This document shows positions 6,971 through 14,816 of a stretch of 32,073 nucleotides of DNA, one piece after another. The position numbers were made by a program, and so were the translations under genes. Source of the stretch: JAICUY01 sp035708065 (GTDB lineage Bacteria > Chloroflexota > Limnocylindria > QHBO01); NCBI GenBank assembly GCA_035708065.1, contig DASSTC010000034.1, positions 1 to 32,073 on the forward strand, in the 5' to 3' direction. Every line of letters begins with the position of its first letter. Within the stretch, counting starts at the first letter, position 1. Under the pieces are notes generated by a model, which saw nothing but the letters and a program-made list of their open reading frames with translations, had not been told where the DNA came from and searched no databases.

Positions 6971-7612
6971 TTGCGCGAGCTGGCGCGGCGCCTCGCCGTC
7001 CTCATCGTCATCAGCGCGGCGGGGATCGGTGTCCTGGCGCCGGTCGCGGCCCGCACGACGCCCGCGGTCGACCTCGGAACCGCGCGCCTGCTCGCTGCGG
7101 CGCAGACGTCAGATGAGACCCTGCCACGCTCGCTGGTCGCGGGTCGCGAGCGTTCCGCCGCGCTGACGCTCGCTCAGATCGCCCAGCCGGTCGCAGCCGA
7201 GGCACTCGTCGCGGCGACTCCGCTCCCGGAGCCGCCGAGCGTCGCGATCGTGGCCGACTTCGCGCCGGTCGCGACGCCCAGGCCGACAGCAGCCCCGGTC
7301 GTGGCGCCACCGCTCACCGGCACCACGGTGAGCGGCAAGGCCACCTACTACTGCTGCACGCTCGGCTACCGCGGCCAGGCGGTCGTGGCGCTGCCGGCGG
7401 CCTATGGTGGTCACTACGATGCGCCGCCAGCCTCCCGCTACGTGACGATCTGCGCGGACCGATGCGCGAGCATCCCGGTCGTCGACCGCTGTGGCTGTTA
7501 CTGGGGCACCCCCAGCCAGAAGGTCGCCGACCTTTCGCCCGAAGCGTGGGCGGCGATCACTGATCGCAGCCGCAGCATGGGCGTTGTGCAGGTGACCATT
7601 CGCCTCGGCTGA
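6971..7612 (+). CDS. Secreted RlpA-like double-psi beta-barrel protein
   Basis: A 213-residue exported protein. The N-terminus (LARRLAVLIVISAAGIGVLAP) and the following stalk, with AGRERSAALTLAQ, are clearly related to those of the preceding Rpf-like protein. The C-terminal domain, about residues 118-213, resembles the RlpA/3D double-psi beta-barrel found in peptidoglycan lytic enzymes: GKATYYCC at its start, then ASIPVVDRCGCYWG with the conserved Asp, then VADLSPEAWAAI. It has six or more cysteines, suggesting disulfides outside the cell. It starts at TTG 12 bases after the rpf-like stop, so the two genes are co-transcribed. Lytic activity is inference from the fold. Confidence 0.82.
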   Translation: MRELARRLAVLIVISAAGIGVLAPVAARTTPAVDLGTARLLAAAQTSDETLPRSLVAGRERSAALTLAQIAQPVAAEALVAATPLPEPPSVAIVADFAPVATPRPTAAPVVAPPLTGTTVSGKATYYCCTLGYRGQAVVALPAAYGGHYDAPPASRYVTICADRCASIPVVDRCGCYWGTPSQKVADLSPEAWAAITDRSRSMGVVQVTIRLG

Positions 7613-7643
7613 CGAAGCACCGGGACTGGGGCACGCGCTGGAG

Positions 7644-7649
7644 TAGCAT
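7644..7649 (+). promoter_or_regulatory. -10 box of a probable leaderless promoter
   Basis: TAGCAT lies six bases before the ATG at 7656. There is no ribosome-binding site, which fits leaderless translation. Confidence 0.45.
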
Positions 7650-7655
7650 CGGGCC

Positions 7656-8099
7656 ATGCTCGAGCCGCTTCGCGTCGGCCATGTCGTGCTCAAGGTCCGT
7701 GACCTGGATCGGTCGCTGGCGTTCTATCGTGATCTGCTCGGCTTCCGGGTGGTGAGCGAGATGAGCAACGTGATGATCTTCCTCACCGCGACGGGCGAGA
7801 ACCACCACGATATCGGTCTGCTGCGGGTGGGCGACCAGGCGCCGTCACCGGTGCCGAGCGCGGTCGGCCTGTACCACGTCGCCATCCAGCTGGCGGATTG
7901 GGCGGCGATCCAGAAGGCGAACGCCGTCCTCACCGAGCGGGGGCTGCTCAAGGGCGCCGCGGACCACGGCGTGACCCGCAGCCTGTACACCGCCGACCCC
8001 GACGGCAACGAGATCGAGCTGTACTGCGACGCCCCCCGTGACGAATGGGAAGGGCGCGTCGACGAGGTGATGACGGTCCGGCCGTTGCGCCTGGACTGA
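7656..8099 (+). CDS. VOC-family (glyoxalase/dioxygenase fold) protein
   Basis: A 147-residue single-chain protein with two beta-alpha-beta-beta-beta modules. The expected metal ligands are visible: His in VGHVVLKVRD near the start, His in GLYHVAIQL mid-chain, and Glu in DPDGNEIELY near residue 125. The family includes glyoxalase I, extradiol ring-cleavage dioxygenases and isomerases. The NHHDIGL-type segment and the DGNEIELYCDAP ending suggest the catechol 2,3-dioxygenase-like branch, but substrate cannot be told. It is a clear paralogue of the VOC gene at 21908. The start is supported by a TAGCAT box six bases upstream. Confidence 0.88.
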   Translation: MLEPLRVGHVVLKVRDLDRSLAFYRDLLGFRVVSEMSNVMIFLTATGENHHDIGLLRVGDQAPSPVPSAVGLYHVAIQLADWAAIQKANAVLTERGLLKGAADHGVTRSLYTADPDGNEIELYCDAPRDEWEGRVDEVMTVRPLRLD

Positions 8100-8130
8100 C
8101 CTCGCCGACCGATGCACCGGTCGCGCCACG

Positions 8131-8163
8131 CGGCATGCACCGTGCTTCGCGATGTGCATGCCG
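8131..8163 (+). promoter_or_regulatory. Perfect 10-bp inverted repeat over a start codon
   Basis: CGGCATGCAC (8131-8140) and GTGCATGCCG (8154-8163) are perfect inverted copies separated by 13 bases. The right arm covers the ATG codons at 8152 and 8158 of the following membrane-protein gene. As RNA it would bury the start; as DNA it could be an operator. It also lies only 32 bases after the preceding VOC gene and might help end that transcript. Confidence 0.5.
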
Positions 8164-9240
8164 TTTCTGCCGTTCGTCCTGCTCATCGCGTGGCAGGCCG
8201 TCAGCAAGTCCGCCTCGTTCGCGCTCGGCTGGGCCACCGCACTGTTCTTCGGCCAGGTGCCGGGCAACAAGGGACGTTACCTGTCGATCATCGCGCTGAT
8301 CGCGGCCGCCTGGGTCGTGGTCGTGGTTGGCTTTGCGCTGCCGCTCGCCGTGGGGTGGCTGCTCGAGCGTGCCGGCGTGGTGTCGAACTTCGACCTCGCC
8401 GCGTTCGAGGTCTGGGCGCTCACCGCGGCGATCGTGCTGACGCCGCCCGCGCTCGCCGCGCTGGCCGAGTGGGCCGAGTTCGACGGTTCCCGCTCAATTG
8501 CCGGCTGGCTGCGCAAGGTGCCGATGAGCTACCCGGCGACCGCCTCGCTCGGCTTCGCGGTGCTGCAGATGGTGGTCATCACACCGTTCCTGATCGTCGA
8601 CCGGGTGCGGCGCGATCGGAGGCTGCTCGAGGTGCCGCTCGTGCTCGAGAGCGGCGAGTCGGCGCGCGACCTGTCGCAGCCGGTGATCGACGCGCTCGGA
8701 TCGCTCGGAGTCGGCAGCTTCGAGCGCAGAGCCCTGACCGGCCCCGTGTCCTGGCCGCTGCGCACCGCCGGGTTCGCCGCGCGGCATCTTCTCGGCCGCG
8801 TGGTCCGCGGCGACCCGATCCTGCTCGAGGGCGACGACCTGCGGGTGATCGTCTATGCCACGAACGTCGGCATCCTCGGCCGGGAGGCCGAGGCGCATCG
8901 GGCCCGGGCGGCGATCGAGCGCGAGCTCGCCTTCAGCCAGGCGTTCCTGACCTGGTCGACAGATTCGCAGAAGTTCGAGGAGGAGCTGCGCCGGCTGTAC
9001 CGGGAGCATCGCCACGACGGCGGCGCATTCGACGGCGAGCTGGACCGGCTGCAGGACCGGATCGACGAGGCGCCGCTGCCGTCGGACGAGTGGAACCTGC
9101 TCTACCGGCTGCGGCTGCAGCTCGAGCGGGAGGCGCAGGACGGCGACACCGTTGCGTCGAACGGGCAGTCGAGCGCTCATGCCGGTGCGCACCAGCACGC
9201 GGACGGCGGCCGTGAGAAGCAGCGGGTCAGCGCCCGCTGA
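8152..9240 (+). CDS. Membrane protein with cytoplasmic helical C-terminus, unknown function
   Basis: A 362-residue protein. Hydrophobic segments at about residues 4-30, 42-66, 84-107 and 126-150 suggest four membrane helices in the first 150 residues. The remaining 210 residues are soluble and charged, with a long helical stretch (about 240-345) rich in Glu, Arg and Leu. I do not recognise the family. Two in-frame ATGs (8152 and 8158) both lie in a 10-bp inverted repeat and neither has a ribosome-binding site, so the start is uncertain; the second gives 360 residues. The 3' end overlaps a possible small gene on the opposite strand by 14 bases. Confidence 0.75.
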   Translation: MCMPFLPFVLLIAWQAVSKSASFALGWATALFFGQVPGNKGRYLSIIALIAAAWVVVVVGFALPLAVGWLLERAGVVSNFDLAAFEVWALTAAIVLTPPALAALAEWAEFDGSRSIAGWLRKVPMSYPATASLGFAVLQMVVITPFLIVDRVRRDRRLLEVPLVLESGESARDLSQPVIDALGSLGVGSFERRALTGPVSWPLRTAGFAARHLLGRVVRGDPILLEGDDLRVIVYATNVGILGREAEAHRARAAIERELAFSQAFLTWSTDSQKFEEELRRLYREHRHDGGAFDGELDRLQDRIDEAPLPSDEWNLLYRLRLQLEREAQDGDTVASNGQSSAHAGAHQHADGGREKQRVSAR

Positions 9241-9379
9241 AGGCGATCGCCACCACGCCGATGAACAGCGCCAGGCCCACGAACAGGATCAGCAGCCGCG
9301 CACCCCAGTGCGTCCGGCGCTCCGGGATCGGCTGGTAGGTTCTGCGCCGGCGCGACCCGCGGCCGGATCGGCGGGTCAG
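9227..9379 (-). CDS. Possible 50-residue single-helix membrane protein
   Basis: Directly after the stop of the 9381-9851 gene, a minus-strand frame encodes a basic N-terminus (RRSGRGSRRRR), then IPERRTHWGARL and a clean transmembrane helix (LLILFVGLALFIGVVAIAF) before the stop. The basic tail plus helix looks like a real small membrane protein and the stretch is otherwise unexplained. The weakness is the start: no ATG, GTG or TTG is available, and the first codon would have to be CTG at 9379. It overlaps the end of the convergent membrane gene by 14 bases. Confidence 0.4.
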   Translation of the reverse strand: MTRRSGRGSRRRRTYQPIPERRTHWGARLLILFVGLALFIGVVAIAFSGR

Positions 9380-9380
9380 C

Positions 9381-9851
9381 TCACCACTCCCTGCGGAAGA
9401 GAAACGGGGTGGTCAGCGCCTCGCGGTTGCTCACCGAGCGCAGCTGCTTGCGCGTGCGCTTCAGCAGCTTGCCGTGGTACGAGCCATCGCCGTACGGCTC
9501 GAGCAGCCGCGCGACGTCCCAGTCGTGGGTGCCCGCTACCGCATCGGCCGGCAGGAATCGATCCAGGATCGTTTTCGCCTCGTCGATCGCCACGAAGCTG
9601 CGCTTGCGGGCGGCGTTGTCGAGCAGCGTCAACAGGTCGGCGAAGCTGGTCTCGACGTCGGCCACCAGCGTCGTCAGGCGCTCCATGGTGCCCGGCATGC
9701 GCTCGCGCTTGAACAGGCCGGTGAGCAGCGTCTTGCGCTCGGCCTCGTCCAGCGTCGCGAGCTGTTCGCGAAGGTTCGGCACGCCCGCCGCCTCGTCGGC
9801 GACGGGCACCTCGTAGTCGTACAGGTGCACCATCATCGGTCGCCCGAGCAT
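9381..9851 (-). CDS. Hypothetical soluble protein
   Basis: A 156-residue acidic-to-neutral protein with no signal or membrane segment. The middle (about residues 25-115) looks helical, with LREQLATLDEAERKTLLTGLF followed by a run ending FADLLTLLDNAARKRSF. The C-terminus is basic and ends LFRREW. I recognise no family. The ATG at 9851 is taken as start; an alternative Met pair lies near residue 6. It is divergent from the 9947 gene across 95 bases, which must contain both promoters. Confidence 0.6.
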   Translation of the reverse strand: MLGRPMMVHLYDYEVPVADEAAGVPNLREQLATLDEAERKTLLTGLFKRERMPGTMERLTTLVADVETSFADLLTLLDNAARKRSFVAIDEAKTILDRFLPADAVAGTHDWDVARLLEPYGDGSYHGKLLKRTRKQLRSVSNREALTTPFLFRREW

Positions 9852-9934
9852 AGACCGATGCCTGCCGGAGTGTTGCGCCCGTGGCTGGCGCCGTATCAGC
9901 CGGGCTTCTCTCTTCCGGCGCCCTCGTGCAAGAG

Positions 9935-9940
9935 TACCCT
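9935..9940 (+). promoter_or_regulatory. Possible -10 box of a leaderless promoter
   Basis: TACCCT ends six bases before the GTG at 9947, repeating the spacing seen at other genes here. The hexamer is only a partial consensus match and there is no ribosome-binding site. Confidence 0.35.
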
Positions 9941-9946
9941 CCGCAC

Positions 9947-11149
9947 GTGCTCCGAGCCGCGCGACTCCACCGGCAATGGCTCGCCGTGGCCGGCGCCGTG
10001 GCGATCGTCGTCATCGGTGCGGCTGTGACGGGCGGCGTCTTGTTGCGGCCAGCGGCAGCCGAACCGACCGCGGCGGCGGTCGCAGATCTCGACCCGACGA
10101 CCGTGCCGTGGTACGACGCCGTCCGCCCGCTCGACAACGCCGGGCCGCGCGAGAGCTACGAGCTGGATGCCGGGCTGCTCGGCGACGACGCACCGCGGAT
10201 CTCGAAGACGATCGACCTGGTGACGGCTTCCGAGGAGCTGGAACGGTCGCGCGCGATGCCGGTCACCGTTCTGCCCGACGGCGCCCTCCTGTACGCCAGC
10301 GACGACGGCACGGCCTCGACGCTGCATCTCGGCAGCGTCGCGAATAGGCAGGAGCGCGAGGTCGCGCAGGTGCCTGGCCTCGTCTGGGCGGTCGGACTGG
10401 CGCCCGATGCATCGGTCGCCTACGTCAGTCAGCTCGACCGGGTCACCGAACAGGACGCCGGCGTGTGGGCAATCGCGACCGATGGCTCCGGGCAGGCGCG
10501 GCGCGTCATGCCGCCGGCCCGCGCCGGCGTGGCACATGCCGACTTCTCGCTCGTGGCGATGGCGGCATACACCGCCTCGCTGCGGCTGGATGTCAGCGGT
10601 CGAATGCTGACGCGGTCGAGTTGCGACCGCGACAATCAGCCGTTCGCGTGCACGCTCGACGTGCTCGACCTGTCCACGGGCAAGATCACGCGCCTGGACG
10701 ATGCCCTCGGGGCCGGCTTCATCGGCCTCGAGGACGGTCTCGTGCTCACCCAGCCGACCTGTTTCGGCGACGACCCATGCGGGCCGGTCGTCGTCGACCT
10801 TGCGTCCGGGGCCCGCCAGGGGCTGCCATGGGTGACCGATGCCGCCGACATCACGCTCGCGGGCCGGTCCCCGGTCGTCGTGGCCGTGAGTCACGCCGAC
10901 GCCGAGCTCTCCGGAGTGGCCGTGATCGATCTTCAGGCACACCGAACGCGGCAGCTGATCGCCGAGCGTCCGGCGTCGATCATCCTGTGGCATGACGGCA
11001 GTGCCGTGCTCCCGCCGGGGTGGTTGCATGCCGACATCGACTCGGGCGATCAGCAGGTTCGACTGGCCGTCCGGGTCAGCGACGGCAAGACCGTACAGCT
11101 GCCGCTGACGCCTCCGGTCGAGCGCGAAGGCGTGTCGCAGAACGGCTGA
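9947..11149 (+). CDS. Membrane-anchored propeller-like surface protein, unknown function
   Basis: About 400 residues with a short basic N-terminus and one transmembrane segment (about residues 10-35, WLAVAGAVAIVVIGAAVTGG), then an extracytoplasmic domain rich in beta-strand patterns and Asp/Gly turns (DGALLYASDDGTAS, PDASVAYVSQLD, GLEDGLVLTQP). These repeated blade-like strands suggest a WD40/TolB-like beta-propeller, but no strict motif is present. Four cysteines in two closely spaced regions could form disulfides. I chose the GTG at 9947 over the upstream GTG at 9881 because a -10-like box lies six bases before it and because it places the membrane anchor at the N-terminus. The role is unknown. 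Confidence 0.7.
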   Translation: MLRAARLHRQWLAVAGAVAIVVIGAAVTGGVLLRPAAAEPTAAAVADLDPTTVPWYDAVRPLDNAGPRESYELDAGLLGDDAPRISKTIDLVTASEELERSRAMPVTVLPDGALLYASDDGTASTLHLGSVANRQEREVAQVPGLVWAVGLAPDASVAYVSQLDRVTEQDAGVWAIATDGSGQARRVMPPARAGVAHADFSLVAMAAYTASLRLDVSGRMLTRSSCDRDNQPFACTLDVLDLSTGKITRLDDALGAGFIGLEDGLVLTQPTCFGDDPCGPVVVDLASGARQGLPWVTDAADITLAGRSPVVVAVSHADAELSGVAVIDLQAHRTRQLIAERPASIILWHDGSAVLPPGWLHADIDSGDQQVRLAVRVSDGKTVQLPLTPPVEREGVSQNG

Positions 11150-11153
11150 CGGC

Positions 11154-11159
11154 TACAAT
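11154..11159 (+). promoter_or_regulatory. -10 box upstream of fabI
   Basis: TACAAT ends 54 bases before the fabI ATG. Unlike the leaderless genes in this window, this one has a leader with a good ribosome-binding site (AGGAGGAGG). No convincing -35 box is seen. Confidence 0.45.
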
Positions 11160-11213
11160 CGGCCGGCGCGCTCGAGGTGCGCATCGGTCCTGGGCCAAGG
11201 CAGGAGGAGGCGC

Positions 11214-11999
11214 ATGCTGCTCGAAGGGAAGAAGCTGCTCATCACCGGCGTGCTGACCGACGACAGCATCGCGTTCTCGGTTGCCAAGGTCGCGCTCGAG
11301 GCGGGCGCCGAGGTCCTGCTGACCAACGTCGGCAAGGGGGTGCGGCTCACCGAGCGCGTCGCACGCAAGCTGCCCTCGACGCCCGACGTGCTGCAGATGG
11401 ACGTCAACAACCCTGACGACATCGCCGCGGTGGCCGCTGACGTAATGAGCCGCTGGGGCCGTCTCGACGGCGTCGTGCACGCCATCGCCTTCGCCCCCGG
11501 CGACGCGCTGGGCGGCAACTTCCTGCACACGCCCTGGGAGAGCGCGGCGACCGCCTTCCAGACCTCCGCCTACTCGCTGAAGGCGCTGGCGGTGGGCATG
11601 CTCGAACCGATGCAGGCGGCGGGTGCCGGATCGGTCGTCAGCCTCGACTTCGACGGTCGCTTCGCGTGGCCGATCTACGACTGGATGGGCGTTTCGAAGG
11701 CCGCGCTCGAGGCGGTCACTCGCTACCTGGCGCGCGACCTCGGCGAGCATCACATCCGGGTGAACACCGTCTCGGCCGGACCGATCCGGACGATGGCCGG
11801 CAAGTCGATCCCCGGATTCGACCAGATCGCCGACAAGTGGCTCAACCGCGCCCCGCTGGGCTGGTCACTGACCGACGCGACACCGGTCGGCCAGATGGTC
11901 TGCTTCCTGTTGAGCGACTGGGCGTCGATGACGTCGGGCGAGCTGATCCACGTCGACGGCGGCTACCACGCTATGGGGACCGATATCCGCGTCACGTGA
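11214..11999 (+). CDS. fabI: Enoyl-[acyl-carrier-protein] reductase (NADH), InhA-like
   Basis: Catalyses the last reduction in each round of type II fatty acid synthesis. The 261-residue protein is full length. The N-terminal LLITGVLTDDSIAFSVAK matches the FabI/InhA dinucleotide-binding segment, in which the usual short-chain-dehydrogenase glycine pattern is altered. The catalytic Tyr155 and Lys162 sit in YDWMGVSKAAL, followed by RYLARDLG, and the C-terminus has SGELIHVDGGYHAMG. The YDWMGVxKAALE wording is very close to mycobacterial InhA. The ATG follows AGGAGGAGG within six bases. Its 3' end overlaps the convergent molybdopterin oxidoreductase by eight bases. No other fatty-acid gene adjoins. 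Confidence 0.95.
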   Translation: MLLEGKKLLITGVLTDDSIAFSVAKVALEAGAEVLLTNVGKGVRLTERVARKLPSTPDVLQMDVNNPDDIAAVAADVMSRWGRLDGVVHAIAFAPGDALGGNFLHTPWESAATAFQTSAYSLKALAVGMLEPMQAAGAGSVVSLDFDGRFAWPIYDWMGVSKAALEAVTRYLARDLGEHHIRVNTVSAGPIRTMAGKSIPGFDQIADKWLNRAPLGWSLTDATPVGQMVCFLLSDWASMTSGELIHVDGGYHAMGTDIRVT

Positions 12000-13476
12000 C
12001 GGTGTAGCTCGTCCCGTCGTACCCCGATGCGCCGTCCGGCAGCGTGCCGGCGACCTGCGCCGACTGCACGTCGCCACGGCCGTCGACCGAGCGGACGCGA
12101 ACGCGATACGTCCCGGCGCGCGGCGGCGACCAGGCATAGCGCCAGAAGCGCCACACGCCGGCCGGGCTGTCGCCGGTCGGCGGGTCGAGCTCGGCGGCGA
12201 CCCACGCCGCGTCCTCGCCGAGCTGCAGCTCGACGCGACCGATGCCGCGGTCGCCGGCAAACGCGATCCCGGCAAGCGGAATCGGTCGTCGGCGGTCGAG
12301 CGGCGACCCCGAGGCAGGCGCGTCGAGGCGCGACATCGTCTTGATCAGCGCCGCCTTCGTCCAGCCGCGCTGCTCCCAGTAGCCGTCGTACGGCGTATCG
12401 ATCGCCTCGATGCCCGAGAGCCACTTCGGGCCCTTCATCCCGTAGGTCCCGGGCAGCAGCAGGCGCAGGGGAAAGCCGTGCCGCTCGGGGAGTGGCTTCC
12501 CGTTCATCTCGAAGGCGAGCAGGACGCGCTCGTCGGCGGCCATCGCCAGCGGGATCGATTCGGTGTAGCCGTCCTCGGCGGTGAGCTTCAGCTCGACCAC
12601 GCCGGCATGCGGTCGTACCCCGTCGACCAGCGCTCGCAGCGGCACGCCGCGCCAGCGCGCGGTGCTGATGAGGTGGCCGCCGACCTCGTTGCTGATGCAC
12701 TCCAGCGTCTGCAGCTGCTCCACCTCGCCGAGTGCGCGCAGCTCGTCGAGCGTCAGCTCCATCGGCTCGGCGACCAGGCCGCCGACCCGCAGCCGCCACG
12801 TTGCCGCGTCGACCGACGGATCGATCAGGTTCTTGCTGACGACGTAGAAGTCGTCGGTCGGCGTGATCGCGCTCGGCAGCACGCCGGCGATGACGCGGCC
12901 GCCGTTGGTCAGCAGCCGCCACGCCCCGCCGCCGACCAGCAGCAGGACGCCGGCGATCGCGGCCCACTGGAGGATGTGGCGCCGTGAAACATCGGCTTCC
13001 GGGTCGGGCGGGGCAAGCGGGTCGTAGCGCAGTGCGAACGCGAGGGTGAAGAGCGCGGCCGCAACGAGGCCCACCGCGGCCGTCGAGACCGCGCCGAGGG
13101 CCAGCGGCAGGCCCGCGCCGCCGACCAGCGCAAGCGCCGCCGCAACGAGCACGGCGCGCCGTCGGTCGTTCAGCCGGGCCGCAATCCAGCCGATCAGCGA
13201 ACCACCGGCAACCACGCCGATCGCCACCACGACGACCAGCATCGGTTTGGCGAACGTGCCGAACAGGCCGAGCAGGGCATCGAACAGGCCGACCGGGATG
13301 AGAATCGTGATCGCCTCGGCCACGCGCTCGGCGAGCGTCGGGATGCCGGTCGCCAGCCGGACGAGGACGGTCAGCGCGAAGGCCGCGCTGCCGGCCGCGA
13401 ACCCCGCCCATGTGCCAGAGGTCGTGCGCCCGCTGCCCGGAGGGCGCGAGTTGGGCGAAGGGAATCGGTCGGTCAT
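11992..13476 (-). CDS. Membrane-bound molybdopterin-dependent oxidoreductase (sulfite-oxidase fold)
   Basis: A 494-residue protein. Residues 25-150 hold four or so membrane helices, and another helix at about 168-186 leads into a soluble half. Residues about 205-370 form the oxidoreductase molybdopterin-binding domain: PTDDFYVVSKN, then LQTLECISNEVGGHL with Cys260 as the expected molybdenum ligand, then ARWRGVPLRALV and GFPLRLLLPGTYGMKGPKWL. The C-terminal 120 residues resemble the dimerisation domain of sulfite oxidases. The soluble half should face the outside and oxidise or reduce a small substrate through a membrane redox chain. No haem or Rieske partner adjoins. ATG at 13476, divergent from the methyltransferase gene. 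Confidence 0.88.
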   Translation of the reverse strand: MTDRFPSPNSRPPGSGRTTSGTWAGFAAGSAAFALTVLVRLATGIPTLAERVAEAITILIPVGLFDALLGLFGTFAKPMLVVVVAIGVVAGGSLIGWIAARLNDRRRAVLVAAALALVGGAGLPLALGAVSTAAVGLVAAALFTLAFALRYDPLAPPDPEADVSRRHILQWAAIAGVLLLVGGGAWRLLTNGGRVIAGVLPSAITPTDDFYVVSKNLIDPSVDAATWRLRVGGLVAEPMELTLDELRALGEVEQLQTLECISNEVGGHLISTARWRGVPLRALVDGVRPHAGVVELKLTAEDGYTESIPLAMAADERVLLAFEMNGKPLPERHGFPLRLLLPGTYGMKGPKWLSGIEAIDTPYDGYWEQRGWTKAALIKTMSRLDAPASGSPLDRRRPIPLAGIAFAGDRGIGRVELQLGEDAAWVAAELDPPTGDSPAGVWRFWRYAWSPPRAGTYRVRVRSVDGRGDVQSAQVAGTLPDGASGYDGTSYTVT

Positions 13477-13479
13477 ACT
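13451..13479 (+). promoter_or_regulatory. Probable leaderless promoter of the methyltransferase gene
   Basis: TTGGGC (13451-13456), a 17-base spacer and CATACT (13474-13479) end seven bases before the GTG at 13487. The CAT of the -10 box is, on the other strand, the ATG of the oxidoreductase gene. Confidence 0.5.
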
Positions 13480-13486
13480 CGGGAGC

Positions 13487-14128
13487 GTGAAGACAGTCGG
13501 ACAGCACTTTGACGATTGGGCGCCGAGCTACGACGCCCAGATCCGCGAGATGGTGCCTCGCTACGAAGAGATCAACGATACCCTCATCTCCCTGCTCGGG
13601 CTGCGGCCGCCTCGGCGGCTGCTCGATCTCGGAGCAGGCACCGGCTACACGCTGCTGCGCATCCTCGAGGCGTTCGAGCACAGCGAGGTCACGGGCCTGG
13701 ACGTGTCGCAGGAGATGCTCGACCGTGCGCGACAGCGGCTCGCCGCCTTCGAGCCGCGCGTCACCCTGGCGCACTCGGACATCGCCGAGCCGGAGATCTC
13801 AGGGCAGTACGACGCGATCGTATCGGTCCTGGCCGTCCACCATCTCTATCCGGACCAGAAGCGACACCTCTTCGGGCGGCTGTGGGAGCACGTCGCGCCG
13901 GGCGGCATCTTCGTCCTGGCCGACTACTTCCGGCATGCCTCGCGCCGCCTGCTCGAGCTCTACGACCTTCCGGAGCCCGATGCCCACGAGGCCGAGCACG
14001 ATCACCCCGACACGACCGCCGAGCACCTCGCCTGGCTGACCGCGGCGGGGTTCAACGCGGTGGACGTGGTCTGGAAGTACGAGGACGTCGGCGTGCTGGT
14101 GGCGTTCCGCGCCGACCGGGAGCACTAG
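13487..14128 (+). CDS. Class I SAM-dependent methyltransferase
   Basis: A 213-residue protein with the Rossmann methyltransferase motifs: LLDLGAGTGYTLL (SAM-binding loop, about residues 45-57), EVTGLDVSQEML (motif II acidic residue binding the ribose), and YDAIVSVLAVHHL followed by APGGIFVLADYF. It is most like small-molecule or quinone-type methyltransferases, but the acceptor cannot be inferred. I chose GTG 13487 because the -10 box ends seven bases before it and because the protein then begins VKTVGQHFDDWAPSYD, the usual beginning of this family; the frame continues upstream only as antisense of the oxidoreductase. It ends overlapping the convergent Ada/Ogt gene by four bases. Confidence 0.88.
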   Translation: MKTVGQHFDDWAPSYDAQIREMVPRYEEINDTLISLLGLRPPRRLLDLGAGTGYTLLRILEAFEHSEVTGLDVSQEMLDRARQRLAAFEPRVTLAHSDIAEPEISGQYDAIVSVLAVHHLYPDQKRHLFGRLWEHVAPGGIFVLADYFRHASRRLLELYDLPEPDAHEAEHDHPDTTAEHLAWLTAAGFNAVDVVWKYEDVGVLVAFRADREH

Positions 14129-14781
14129 GCCCGACCGGCCTCCAGGTCGAGCAACGCCTGCTTGCGCCACAGGCCGCCGCCATAGCCGGTCAGCGCGCCG
14201 TCCGCGCCGACGACGCGGTGGCAGGGAATGAGGATCGCCAACCGATTGCGGCCGTTGGCTCGACCGACGGCGCGCGCCGCGCCGGCTCGACCAACCTCGA
14301 GCGCCAGGGCGTCGTAGCTGCGCGTCTCGCCGGGTGGGATGGCGCGCAGCGCTTCCCAGACGCTCCGCTCGAACGGCGAGCCCGGTGCGACCATCGGCAC
14401 CGAGAAGTCGTGCCGCTTGCCGGCGAAGTACTCGTTCAGCTCGCGCTGCAGCCGCTCCAGATGGGCGTGGCGTCCCGGAACGATCCGTCCCAGCCGCCGC
14501 TCGACGATCTTCAGCTGGGTGGGCAGCATGCGGCGGTCGAAGAACTCGAGGAGGCAGACGCCGTCATCGGTTGCGGCGCCGAGCATCGGCCCCAGCGGCG
14601 AGTCGAGCGCGGCCGCGACGACCAGGTCCGCCGGCAGCGGCCGGCAGCGCAGGCAGGGGCGGTAGCCATCGGCGAGCGCGGCCTCGCCGGTGTCGTAGTG
14701 GATGACGTGATCGGCGCGGGGGCGTGCCGAGCATTCGGGCCGGCAGAAGATGCGGGTGGTGGTGACGGCGTCGAGCTGCAT
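14125..14781 (-). CDS. O6-methylguanine-DNA methyltransferase with shortened Ada zinc domain
   Basis: Repairs O6-methylguanine by moving the methyl group to its own cysteine. The 218-residue protein has an N-terminal Ada-type zinc segment with four cysteines in the right pattern (FCRPEC, Cys13 and Cys17; GYRPCLRC, Cys43 and Cys46) and a C-terminal Ogt domain with the active-site IPCHRVVG and the GGGLWRKQALLDLE ending. It lacks the AraC-type DNA-binding domains of Ada, and the first 30 or so residues of the usual zinc domain are missing, so the Ada part is trimmed. In Ada the first cysteine accepts methyl from phosphotriesters; whether that works here is uncertain. ATG at 14781 is the first Met in a sensible position. 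Confidence 0.88.
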   Translation of the reverse strand: MQLDAVTTTRIFCRPECSARPRADHVIHYDTGEAALADGYRPCLRCRPLPADLVVAAALDSPLGPMLGAATDDGVCLLEFFDRRMLPTQLKIVERRLGRIVPGRHAHLERLQRELNEYFAGKRHDFSVPMVAPGSPFERSVWEALRAIPPGETRSYDALALEVGRAGAARAVGRANGRNRLAILIPCHRVVGADGALTGYGGGLWRKQALLDLEAGRA

Positions 14782-14816
14782 GACGGTTGAACGCGCCCGC
14801 CGGTCGAAACGTGAGA

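Noticed and set aside
13046..13486. N-terminal extension of the methyltransferase
   Set aside because: The extension is antisense to the molybdopterin oxidoreductase and low-complexity. The normal family N-terminus and a -10 box support GTG 13487.
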